Assembly (NCBI RefSeq): GCF_014851815.1 | Contig: NZ_JACVAJ010000001.1 | Location: forward strand, 1-64,000 | DNA length: 64,000 bases | Reading direction: 5' to 3' | From: Pseudoxanthomonas sp. PXM01 | GTDB taxonomy: Bacteria > Pseudomonadota > Gammaproteobacteria > Xanthomonadales > Xanthomonadaceae | Part shown: in pieces, positions 26,966-34,687 of the stretch | How positions within the stretch are numbered: position 1 is the first letter of the stretch | Layout of the letters: each line of letters opens with the position of its first letter | Translations under genes and position numbers: made by a program | The notes under the pieces: model-generated | Told to the model about the DNA's origin: nothing | Database searches by the model: none | Seen by the model: the letters and a program-made list of their open reading frames with translations, nothing else

Positions 26966-27498
26966 AAATCGCGGGTATCCGCTTCTTCGCATCGGTGACC
27001 TTTCTTGCGGCCCTTGCCGCGCCGGCGGCGGCGGATCTGCCGCTGGCCCTGGTCGTTCCGGAGCAGTCCGGGCTCGCGCTGTCGAAGCGCGAGCCGGCCC
27101 CGGCCATCCAGGCGCAGTTTGCCGGCCGGACGGTCGTGACCGGCACGTTGATGGCGGTATGGGAAGAATCCACCGCGGGCGGCTACGGGGATGCGCGCTT
27201 CGAACTCCACCCGGACGCGGCCTCTGCCGCCGCGCTGCCGCACTACACGGGATACGTTGTCGGAAAGATCGACGTTGTGAACGGCGCTCGGGCGCTGGCG
27301 ATGGCGGTGGGCGAGGAACGAGCCCGCCGTTTCGTTGAGCAACGCGTTCCACGGATCAGTGCGACGGGCGTGTTCCAGGTCTCCGGATACTCGGTGAAGG
27401 TGGAATGCAACGCGCTGTGGGCGGAGGCCAGCGTCGTGTCGGCCGAGATTCCCGATCCGACCGCGGTGCGCAAGGTGCCGGTGATTGAAACCTGCTGA
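26962..27498 (+). CDS. Periplasmic protein of unknown function between alpha-2-macroglobulin and pbpC
   Basis: 178 aa from a GTG that overlaps the preceding stop (GTGA). A Sec signal peptide (ASVTFLAALAAPAAA) is followed by an acidic domain. No cysteine pair apart from one in VKVECNALWAEA and the terminal Cys, and no recognised family. Tight coupling on both sides (pbpC begins within five bases of its stop) implies a role in the same envelope-defence module; this is inference from context only. Confidence 0.75.
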   Translation: MKIAGIRFFASVTFLAALAAPAAADLPLALVVPEQSGLALSKREPAPAIQAQFAGRTVVTGTLMAVWEESTAGGYGDARFELHPDAASAAALPHYTGYVVGKIDVVNGARALAMAVGEERARRFVEQRVPRISATGVFQVSGYSVKVECNALWAEASVVSAEIPDPTAVRKVPVIETC

Positions 27499-27502
27499 CG
27501 TC

Positions 27503-29866
27503 GTGAGCGGGCGGGGACGCGCGGTGCGTGCCTGGGGCCTCCTGTCCTGGCTGCGGTGGAGTGCCGTCGCCTTGCTGTCGACGGTGCTGATACTCGATCT
27601 CGCATTCCCGCCACCACTGCCAAAAACACGCGACACCAGTACGCTGGTGGTCGCGCGCGACGGCACGCCGCTGCGCGCGTTCGCCGATCGCGACGGCGTC
27701 TGGCGATATCCCGCCTCGCCCGACACGGTGTCGCCGCTCTACCTGCAGGCGCTGCTGAACTACGAGGACCGCTGGTTCTGGCGGCATCCCGGTATCAATC
27801 CGTGGGCGCTGGTGCGTGCGGCGGGGCAGTTCGTACGCCATGGGCGCGTGGTGTCCGGCGGCTCGACGCTGACCATGCAGGTCGCGCGCATGCTGGACCG
27901 CCACTCGCGCACGCCGTGGGGCAAGGCCAAGCAGATGCTGCGCGCGTTGCAACTGGAAGCGCATCTGTCAAAGCGCGAGATCCTGACGCTCTACCTGGAA
28001 CGTGCCCCGTTCGGTGGCACCATCGAAGGCGTGGACGCGGCGAGCTGGGCCTATCTCGGCAAGCCGGCGGCGCGTCTCTCGCACGCCGAAGCCGCACTGC
28101 TGGCGGTACTGCCGCAATCGCCCAGCCGGTTGCGCCCGGATCGTCATCCCGATGCTGCCCGCGCGGCACGCGACAAGGTGCTGCAGCGCATGGCGGACTT
28201 GGGCGTGTGGTCGAAGACCGACGTCGACGATGCCCGCATCGAACCCGTCGTCGCCCGCAGCCTGCAGGCGCCGCTGAGCGCCGCGCTGCTGGCCGAACGC
28301 CTGCGCCGGCAACAGCCGCGCGCATCGCGCATCATCTCCACCATCGATGCCGGCCTGCAGCGGACGCTGGAGGAACGCGTACACGGTTACTTCTCCACGC
28401 TGCCCGCGCGCACGTCCGCCGCGTTGCTGGTGGTCGACAACGCGACGATGGAAGCGCGCGCCTACGTCGGCTCGGTGGCATTCGGCGATCGCGAGCGCCT
28501 GGGCCACGTCGACATGGTTCAGGCATGGCGCTCGCCCGGTTCGACCCTGAAGCCGTTCCTGTACGGACTGGCGCTGGACGACGGCCTGATCCATTCCGAG
28601 AGCCTGTTGATCGATGCGCCGCAGTCGTTCGGCGGTTACCGGCCGGGCAATTTCGATGCGGCGTTCAACGGCCCGGTCAGCGTCGCCGATGCGCTGCGCC
28701 TGTCGCTCAACGTACCGGCGGTGGACCTGCTGGACCGCGTCGGCCCGGCGCGTTTCTCCGCGCGGCTGGCGAACAACGGCCTGGTGCTGCGCTACCCGCG
28801 CGGTGCGCAGCCGAACCTGTCGTTGATCCTGGGCGGCACCGGTGCGCGGCTGGAAGACCTGGTGGGTGCGTATGCGGGATTGAACCGCAGCGGGCTGTCC
28901 GGCCGCGTGCGCTACACCGCACAGGATTCCGCCTCTGATCGTCGCCTGCTATCGCCGGGCGCGGCGTGGATCATCCGCGAAGTGCTGGAGGCGCACCCGC
29001 GTCCCGGCTATGGCAGTGGCGTGCTGGATACCGGCAACCGTCCGCGGGTGGCGTGGAAGACCGGCACCAGCTACGGCTTCCGCGATGCCTGGGCGCTGGG
29101 CAGCACGCGGCGTTACACGGTCGGCGTGTGGGTGGGGCGACCCGACGGTACGCCGTTGCCCGGCCAGTACGGCGCGGTCACTGCATTGCCGCTGATGTTC
29201 GAGGTGATCGACAGCCTGCCGCGTGCGCCGGCCGACGCGGGCCCGTCACCACCACCGGCCGAGGTGGCCGGCCACGCGATCTGCTGGCCGCTGGGTACGC
29301 TGGCGGAAGCGGAGTCGCCGCCGCTGTGCCAGCGCAAACGCGATGCGTGGACGCTCGGTGGCAACGTGCCGCCGACATTCGCCGAACGCGACGCGCGCCT
29401 GTGGAGCGCCGGCCGCGAGCGCTTCGAGGTGGATGCGCACACCGGCCTCCGCTTGTCGGGCGAATGCGCACGCGCGCACGAAGCACGCAGCACCGAGATA
29501 GCGCGTTGGCCGGCACTGGCGTCGCCGTGGCTGCCGGCACGCGAGCGGACGGCGTCGCGCCTGCCGTCGCTGTCGCCGGATTGCCAGCCCGACGGACGCG
29601 ATGCGGCCGAGGAACTGCGCATCGACGGACTCAACGATCTCGCCACGCTGGCGCGTGCGCCTGGCAGCGAGCATGGCGTGCGCCTGCAACTGCGTGCACT
29701 GGGTACCGACACGCGCGTGCAGTGGTTGCTGGACGGTCGCTGGATCGCGGAGACGCAGGGCGCGCAGGCGTTCCAGCAGGATTTCACCACGCCGGGCGAA
29801 CACCAGCTCACCGCCCTGGCCGACAGCGGCGCGTGGGCGAGGGTGCGGTTCAACGTGCTGCGCTGA
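27503..29866 (+). CDS. pbpC: Penicillin-binding protein 1C
   Basis: 787 aa bifunctional peptidoglycan synthase anchored by one N-terminal helix. The glycosyltransferase motifs EDRWFWRHPG and GGSTLTMQVARM lie near residues 85-125. The transpeptidase has SPGSTLKPF (catalytic Ser in SxxK), SLN and KTGTSYG. A C-terminal PBP1C-type domain follows after about residue 690. GTG 27503 is preferred because it follows the upstream stop; a TTG at 27485 would overlap that gene. It ends four bases before a convergent gene, with both stop codons inside one palindrome. Confidence 0.94.
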   Translation: MSGRGRAVRAWGLLSWLRWSAVALLSTVLILDLAFPPPLPKTRDTSTLVVARDGTPLRAFADRDGVWRYPASPDTVSPLYLQALLNYEDRWFWRHPGINPWALVRAAGQFVRHGRVVSGGSTLTMQVARMLDRHSRTPWGKAKQMLRALQLEAHLSKREILTLYLERAPFGGTIEGVDAASWAYLGKPAARLSHAEAALLAVLPQSPSRLRPDRHPDAARAARDKVLQRMADLGVWSKTDVDDARIEPVVARSLQAPLSAALLAERLRRQQPRASRIISTIDAGLQRTLEERVHGYFSTLPARTSAALLVVDNATMEARAYVGSVAFGDRERLGHVDMVQAWRSPGSTLKPFLYGLALDDGLIHSESLLIDAPQSFGGYRPGNFDAAFNGPVSVADALRLSLNVPAVDLLDRVGPARFSARLANNGLVLRYPRGAQPNLSLILGGTGARLEDLVGAYAGLNRSGLSGRVRYTAQDSASDRRLLSPGAAWIIREVLEAHPRPGYGSGVLDTGNRPRVAWKTGTSYGFRDAWALGSTRRYTVGVWVGRPDGTPLPGQYGAVTALPLMFEVIDSLPRAPADAGPSPPPAEVAGHAICWPLGTLAEAESPPLCQRKRDAWTLGGNVPPTFAERDARLWSAGRERFEVDAHTGLRLSGECARAHEARSTEIARWPALASPWLPARERTASRLPSLSPDCQPDGRDAAEELRIDGLNDLATLARAPGSEHGVRLQLRALGTDTRVQWLLDGRWIAETQGAQAFQQDFTTPGEHQLTALADSGAWARVRFNVLR

Positions 29867-29870
29867 CGCG

Positions 29871-30617
29871 TCAGCGGTAGTGGGCGAGGAATTCGCCCAG
29901 CGAGGTGGCGTCGGGAACCAGAAGGTTCATCAGGGCACCGGCAATCAGCAGGGAGATCGTGGCCGCCACGAAGGGTTTTCCGGTGTGCCGCAGCGTGGTC
30001 GACAGCCAGTGTTCGCCATGGGGCGGGCGCTTCAGGCGCCGGTAGAGACCGGCCGACAGTGCCGCGTCCAGCGCCAGCTCCGCCAGCAGCGCAGGGGCGA
30101 TCAAGATCACCCAGAACACCGCGAGCAGCGCGCCTCCCAGCACTGCCATCACCATGACGACGGGAAGGGACTCGTCGGCTTCGAGGGAGTCGTCCAGCGA
30201 TGGGCGCTCGACCGAAGGCGGCACCTGATCGAACGCGGTGAGCGGAACAGGTGCCGCAGGCGCGTCGAACGATGCGCTGGCGCCGCCACCGCCGGAGCCG
30301 CCGCCGGATCCTTGCCACTCGCTATTTCCGGGCCCCTGTGAAGACGGGGCGTCGCCATCGCCGGGCACGCCCAGATCCCATTCGCGGTGGCGGCGCCAGA
30401 TCCAGACCAACCCGAGGAATGCGCCGTAGGCGATCAACACGCAGACCGGATAACGCAGCCACAGCGCCTGCATGCCCGCCGCCGACAGTGCCACCGAGGC
30501 GAGGAACCCGGTGGCGGCGGTCAACAGCACCAGCAGGCTCATCTGCAGCCGCGGCACGCTGACCCGTGTCGCGGCCAGCGCCCTCAATGCGTCGTGCGAT
30601 CCGTCACGACGTGGCAT
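29871..30617 (-). CDS. Hypothetical membrane protein with Gly/Ser-rich loop
   Basis: 248 aa. Two hydrophobic segments near the start (about 27-47 and 55-73), a low-complexity central loop rich in Gly, Ser and Asp (about 85-150), and two further segments (about 152-180 and 215-235) suggest a four-helix inner-membrane protein with a large loop. No family is recognised. Convergent with pbpC and directly downstream of the peroxiredoxin gene (three bases apart), so probably co-transcribed with it. Confidence 0.75.
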   Translation of the reverse strand: MPRRDGSHDALRALAATRVSVPRLQMSLLVLLTAATGFLASVALSAAGMQALWLRYPVCVLIAYGAFLGLVWIWRRHREWDLGVPGDGDAPSSQGPGNSEWQGSGGGSGGGGASASFDAPAAPVPLTAFDQVPPSVERPSLDDSLEADESLPVVMVMAVLGGALLAVFWVILIAPALLAELALDAALSAGLYRRLKRPPHGEHWLSTTLRHTGKPFVAATISLLIAGALMNLLVPDATSLGEFLAHYR

Positions 30618-30620
30618 GCG

Positions 30621-31100
30621 TCAGCCCAGCTGTTCCAGCATGTGCTCCGCACCGGACACCTTGTACTCGCCCGGCGCCTCGACGAACACGTGCTTCACCA
30701 CGCCGTCCTCCGCATACAGCGCGAAGCGCTTGGCGCGCACGCCCATGCCGTAGGCACTGGCGTCCATTTCTAGGCCGAGTGCCTTGGCCAGGTCGGCGTT
30801 GCCGTCGGCCAGCATCTGCAGGCCGTCCGGCACGTGCTGGGTCTTGCCCCAGGCCTGCATGACGAACGGGTCGTTGACCGAGACGCAGAAGACCTCGATG
30901 CCGCGGCTGCGGAAGTCGTCGAAATGCTGCACGTAGCTGGGCAGGTGCTTCTCCGAGCAGGTGGGGGTGAACGCGCCGGGCACGGCGAACAGCACCGCCT
31001 TGCGGCCATCGAACAGGGCGGCGGTATCGATCGTCTCGACGCCGTCGCGGATACGCTTGAGGGTGACTTCGGGAATGCGCTGGCCGACCTGGATACTCAT
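30621..31100 (-). CDS. Peroxiredoxin of the Prx5/AhpE-like type
   Basis: 159 aa thiol peroxidase. The active-site segment PGAFTPTCSEKHLP places the peroxidatic Cys at residue 48, and the sequence fits the atypical 2-Cys or 1-Cys Prx5 group, which reduce peroxides with glutaredoxin or thioredoxin. ATG 31100 is chosen because the Prx domain begins here; the frame is open much further upstream, through the dnaJ-like gene on the other strand. Cytoplasmic. Confidence 0.93.
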   Translation of the reverse strand: MSIQVGQRIPEVTLKRIRDGVETIDTAALFDGRKAVLFAVPGAFTPTCSEKHLPSYVQHFDDFRSRGIEVFCVSVNDPFVMQAWGKTQHVPDGLQMLADGNADLAKALGLEMDASAYGMGVRAKRFALYAEDGVVKHVFVEAPGEYKVSGAEHMLEQLG

Positions 31101-31253
31101 GGGGGTGCCTGGGTGTGGGGAAGGCGGGCAGTGTAGCGTGGCGCCGTTGGCGTCCGGCGACCACGCGCGTCGATGCCGCCCGCGCGGCCGCCGATTAGAA
31201 TGGACGCATGGCGCGCGCTGGTGCGGGGCGCCCCCGATGATGGCGGAGATCGC

Positions 31254-32138
31254 ATGCAGTTCAAGGATTACTACGCGGTGCTGGGCGTGGAGCCCTCCGC
31301 GGGCGACGCGGAGATCAAGACGGCGTACCGCCGGCTGGCCCGGAAGTACCACCCGGATGTCAGCAAGGAGCCTGGTGCGGAGGACCAGTTCAAGGCCGTC
31401 AACGAGGCCTACGAAGCACTGCGCGACCCGCAGAAGCGTGCCGCCTACGACCAGTTGCGTGCACGTGGCTACCGCCCGGGCGAGGAGTTCCGCCCGCCCC
31501 CGGATTTCGGGCGTGGCGGCGCGGGGGTGCCGGATTTCGACTACGAGGAGATCTTCGGCGGCGCGGGGGGAAGCGGTGGCGGCTTCAGCGATTTCTTCGA
31601 GGGCCTGTTCGGCCGTCGCGCACGCCCGGACCAGGGCGGCCCGCGGGGACCGCAGCCGTCGCGGGATTCGCGCGCCAAGCTGGCCGTGCCGTTGCCGGCC
31701 GTGCACGACGGCGGCAGCGTGCGGGTGAACGTCAACGGCAGGCAACTGGACGTGAAGGTGCCGAAAGGCGTCAAACCCGGCCAGGTCATCCGGTTGGCCG
31801 GACAGGGCACCCAGGGCGGCAACCTGCTGCTCGAAGTCGAGTACGCACCGCATCCGCAGTTCGAGGTGGACGGCCGCAACATCATCCACGTGCTGTCGTT
31901 GACGCCGTGGCAGGCCGCGCTCGGCGCCACGCTCAGCGTGCCCACGCTGGGCGGTGCGGTGGAGCTGAAGATTCCCGCCGATTCCGATTCGGGCCGCAAG
32001 CTGCGGTTGCGCGGCCGCGGCCTGCCGGGTACGCCTGCGGGTGACCAGATTGTGGAACTGGAGATCACGGCGCCGCGTGCGGAAACCGATGCGCAGCGCG
32101 AGGCCTACATGGCGCTCGGCAAGGCCTTCGACGCCTGA
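31254..32138 (+). CDS. DnaJ/CbpA-type co-chaperone
   Basis: 294 aa. A J-domain (residues 4-70) with HPD at 33-35, a Gly/Phe-rich linker with FEGLFGRR, and two C-terminal substrate-binding beta domains (about 135-285). The zinc-finger region of DnaJ is missing, which places it with CbpA. It stimulates DnaK ATPase and may bind curved DNA. ATG 31254 agrees with the J-domain start. Divergent from the peroxiredoxin gene, with which it shares the 153-bp intergenic region. Confidence 0.92.
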   Translation: MQFKDYYAVLGVEPSAGDAEIKTAYRRLARKYHPDVSKEPGAEDQFKAVNEAYEALRDPQKRAAYDQLRARGYRPGEEFRPPPDFGRGGAGVPDFDYEEIFGGAGGSGGGFSDFFEGLFGRRARPDQGGPRGPQPSRDSRAKLAVPLPAVHDGGSVRVNVNGRQLDVKVPKGVKPGQVIRLAGQGTQGGNLLLEVEYAPHPQFEVDGRNIIHVLSLTPWQAALGATLSVPTLGGAVELKIPADSDSGRKLRLRGRGLPGTPAGDQIVELEITAPRAETDAQREAYMALGKAFDA

Positions 32139-32157
32139 GCCGCATCTTGCGCAGGAT

Positions 32158-32176
32158 GTGGCGATAATTTCGCCAC
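32158..32176 (+). terminator. Hairpin after the cbpA-like gene
   Basis: GTGGCGA-TAATT-TCGCCAC, a 7-bp perfect stem 20 bases after the stop. No T-run follows, so it may be a weak or Rho-assisted terminator. Confidence 0.4.
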
Positions 32177-32214
32177 CCATCTTGACAGGGCCGTGCTACA
32201 AGGCCGTTCGATGG

Positions 32215-32260
32215 TTATCCACAGTTTCGTGCAGGTTCCATCCACATGCACTGTGGAAAA
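32215..32260. promoter_or_regulatory. Two DnaA-box-like sequences
   Basis: TTATCCACA at 32215-32223 is a perfect DnaA box and TTTTCCACA (minus strand, 32252-32260) fits the TTWTNCACA consensus; a third partial copy ATCCACA lies between. They fall in the 214-bp convergent space between the cbpA-like and dcp genes. No origin genes are nearby, so this is not oriC as far as the window shows. Confidence 0.5.
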
Positions 32261-32352
32261 CCCATGCGGGCTGCACGCATGCCGGACCCTGAAAGCACTA
32301 TGCCACCCGAAGGTGGCGTAGTGGACTCCTCACGACGGATCCGCCGTGTCGA

Positions 32353-34542
32353 TCAGCGGGCCGACTTGGCGGCTGGCGCCGCCGTCTCCGGCGCGGTCAG
32401 GCCACGCTTTTCCAGCAGCGGTTCGATCTTGGGATCGTGGCCGGCGAAATCGCGGAACAGCTTCATCGCATCCTGGCTGCCGCCCTGCGACAGCAGCGTC
32501 TTGCGGAAGTGGTCGCCGTTCTCGCGCTTCAGGCCGCCGTTGTTCTTGAACCATTCCACGCTGTTGGCGTCCAGCACTTCCGACCAGATGTAGGCGTAGT
32601 AGCCCGCCGAATAGCCGCCCATGATGTGGCTGAAGTAGGGCGTCTTGTAGCGCGGCGGCACCGGCGCGTAGTTGATGCCGTCGGCGGCCAGCGCGGCGGC
32701 CTCGAACTTCATCACGCCGTCGGCGGCGGGCACCTGGTCGGCGGTGATCTGGTGCCAGCGCTGGTCCAGCATGGCGGCACCCAGGTACTCGGTGGTCTTG
32801 AAGCCTTCGTTGAACTTGGAGGCGGCGATCACCTTGTCCAGCAGCGCCTGCGGCAGCGGAGCGCCGGTCTGGTAGTGCTTGGCGTAGTTGGCCAGGATCG
32901 ACGGCCAGTCGGCCCACATCTCGTTGACCTGCGACGGGTACTCGACGAAGTCGCGCGGCACGCTGGTGCCACTGAAGTAGGGGTACTTCACGTCGGAGAA
33001 CATGCCGTGCAGCGCGTGGCCGAACTCGTGGAACGTGGTGGTCACTTCATCCCACGTCATCAGCGTCGGCTCGCCGGCCGGCGGCTTCGGCACGTTCAGG
33101 TGGTTGGCCACCACCGGCTTGTCGCCGCTCAGGCCCGACTGCGAGACATACGAGTTCATCCACGCGCCGCCGCGCTTGGAGTCGCGCGCGTACGGATCGA
33201 AGATGAAGATCGCCAGCTGCGACCCGTCGGCGTTGAACACGTCGTAGGTCCAGGTGTCGGCGTGGTACTTCGGCAGGTCGGTGCGCTCCTTGAAGGTCAG
33301 GCCATAGAGCTGGGTGGCGGCGAAGAACACGCCGTTCTCCAGCACGTTCTTCATCTCGAAGTAGGGCTTGAGCTGCGATTCGTCGAAGTTGTACTTCGCC
33401 GCGCGCACCTTCTCGCTGTAGAACGCCCAGTCCCACGGTTCCAGCTGGAACGTCGGCTGACCCTTGGCCTTCTGTTCCTGGTCGATCATCGCCTGCAGGT
33501 CGGCGGCCTCGCGTTTGGCGTTGGCCACGGCGGCCGGGGCCAGCTTGCCCAGCATCGCGTTGACGGCTTCCGGCGTGCGCGCGGTCTGGTCTTCCAGGCC
33601 GTAGGCGGCATGGTTGGGGTAGCCCAACAGCTTCGCGCGGTCGGCGCGCAGCTTCATGATGCGCGAGACCAGCGCGGTGGTATCGAACTCGCCGCCGCGG
33701 CTGCCGCGTGCGACCGAGGCCTCATGCAGGCGCTGGCGCAGCGCACGGTTGGTCAGCTGCGACTCCGGCGGCTGACCGGTGGTGTTGAGCAGGGTCAGCA
33801 CGTACTTGCCTTCATGGCCGCGCTTCTTGGCGGCTTCGGCCGCGGTGGCGATCTGGCCGGGGGTGAAGCCGTCGAGCTGCTTCACGTCATCGACCACGAT
33901 GGCCGAGGCATTGACTTCCTTCAGCACGAAGTCGCTGAACTGCGTGCCCAGCGAGGCGAGTTCGGCGTTCATCGTCTTCAACGTCGCCTTGTCGGCATCG
34001 TTGAGGTTGGCGCCGGAGCGCACGAAGCTGGTGTGGTAACGCTCGATCAGGCGCACGCCCTGCGCGTCCAGGCCCAGCGTGGTGCGCTTGTCGAACAGCG
34101 CCTTGATGCGGGCGAACAGCTTGGGATTGAGGCTGATGGCGTCGCCGTGCGCGGCGAACTTGGCGGAGTAGTCGGCGCGCAGCTTGTTGCGGGCGTCGTT
34201 GGTGTCGGTGCCGACCAGGTTGAAGAACACCGTGGTGGCGCGGTCCAGCACCTGACCGGACTTCTCCAGCGCGATGATGGTGTTGTCGAACGTCGGCGCC
34301 GCGGTGTTGTTGGCGATCGCGTCGATCTCCGTCAGCTGCTCGGCCATGCCGGCGTCGAAGGCGGGGGCGAAATCGCTGTCCTTGATCTTGTCGAACTGCG
34401 GGTAGTGCAGCGGCAGCGGGCTTTCGGCGAAGAAGGGATTGGCCGCCTGGGCGGTCTGGGTGGCCGGCGTGGCGGCCTGGCTGTAGGCGGGCATGGCGAG
34501 TCCGAGGGTCGCGGCAAGCGCGATGGCGAGGCGGGTGGTCAT
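32353..34542 (-). CDS. dcp: M3-family peptidyl-dipeptidase Dcp
   Basis: 729 aa zinc peptidase that removes C-terminal dipeptides. A signal peptide (residues 1-23, LAIALAATLGLAMPAYSQA) implies a periplasmic form, as in other xanthomonads. The zinc motif HEFGH lies near residue 508 (TTFHEFGHALHGMFS), with the family's GGY and YYAYIWSEVLD segments near the C-terminus. Length is usual for Dcp/oligopeptidase A. Divergently placed from the amidohydrolase gene; 145 bases between them must hold both promoters. Confidence 0.93.
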   Translation of the reverse strand: MTTRLAIALAATLGLAMPAYSQAATPATQTAQAANPFFAESPLPLHYPQFDKIKDSDFAPAFDAGMAEQLTEIDAIANNTAAPTFDNTIIALEKSGQVLDRATTVFFNLVGTDTNDARNKLRADYSAKFAAHGDAISLNPKLFARIKALFDKRTTLGLDAQGVRLIERYHTSFVRSGANLNDADKATLKTMNAELASLGTQFSDFVLKEVNASAIVVDDVKQLDGFTPGQIATAAEAAKKRGHEGKYVLTLLNTTGQPPESQLTNRALRQRLHEASVARGSRGGEFDTTALVSRIMKLRADRAKLLGYPNHAAYGLEDQTARTPEAVNAMLGKLAPAAVANAKREAADLQAMIDQEQKAKGQPTFQLEPWDWAFYSEKVRAAKYNFDESQLKPYFEMKNVLENGVFFAATQLYGLTFKERTDLPKYHADTWTYDVFNADGSQLAIFIFDPYARDSKRGGAWMNSYVSQSGLSGDKPVVANHLNVPKPPAGEPTLMTWDEVTTTFHEFGHALHGMFSDVKYPYFSGTSVPRDFVEYPSQVNEMWADWPSILANYAKHYQTGAPLPQALLDKVIAASKFNEGFKTTEYLGAAMLDQRWHQITADQVPAADGVMKFEAAALAADGINYAPVPPRYKTPYFSHIMGGYSAGYYAYIWSEVLDANSVEWFKNNGGLKRENGDHFRKTLLSQGGSQDAMKLFRDFAGHDPKIEPLLEKRGLTAPETAAPAAKSAR

Positions 34543-34687
34543 GGAGCGCTACGTCCTTACAAAGGTGGATTCCCAAGGGTAACCCAGGGGGGAAAGCGGG
34601 GACCCATGACGAAAGGCATGGGCGAGCGGCCGGGAGGCGCCCCCAAGCTGCGGCAGAATGGCGCTTTCGCCCCTGCCGGAGAGTCCT

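Noticed and set aside
22109..27352. 1747-codon open frame antisense to the alpha-2-macroglobulin gene
   Set aside because: High GC and codon bias of the real gene leave the opposite frame open. The product is Arg/His/Ala-rich and has no domain; the sense gene has clear motifs.
32182..32205. Promoter with TTGACA in the cbpA-dcp gap
   Set aside because: No -10 hexamer at proper distance and no gene downstream on that strand; both neighbouring genes end here.
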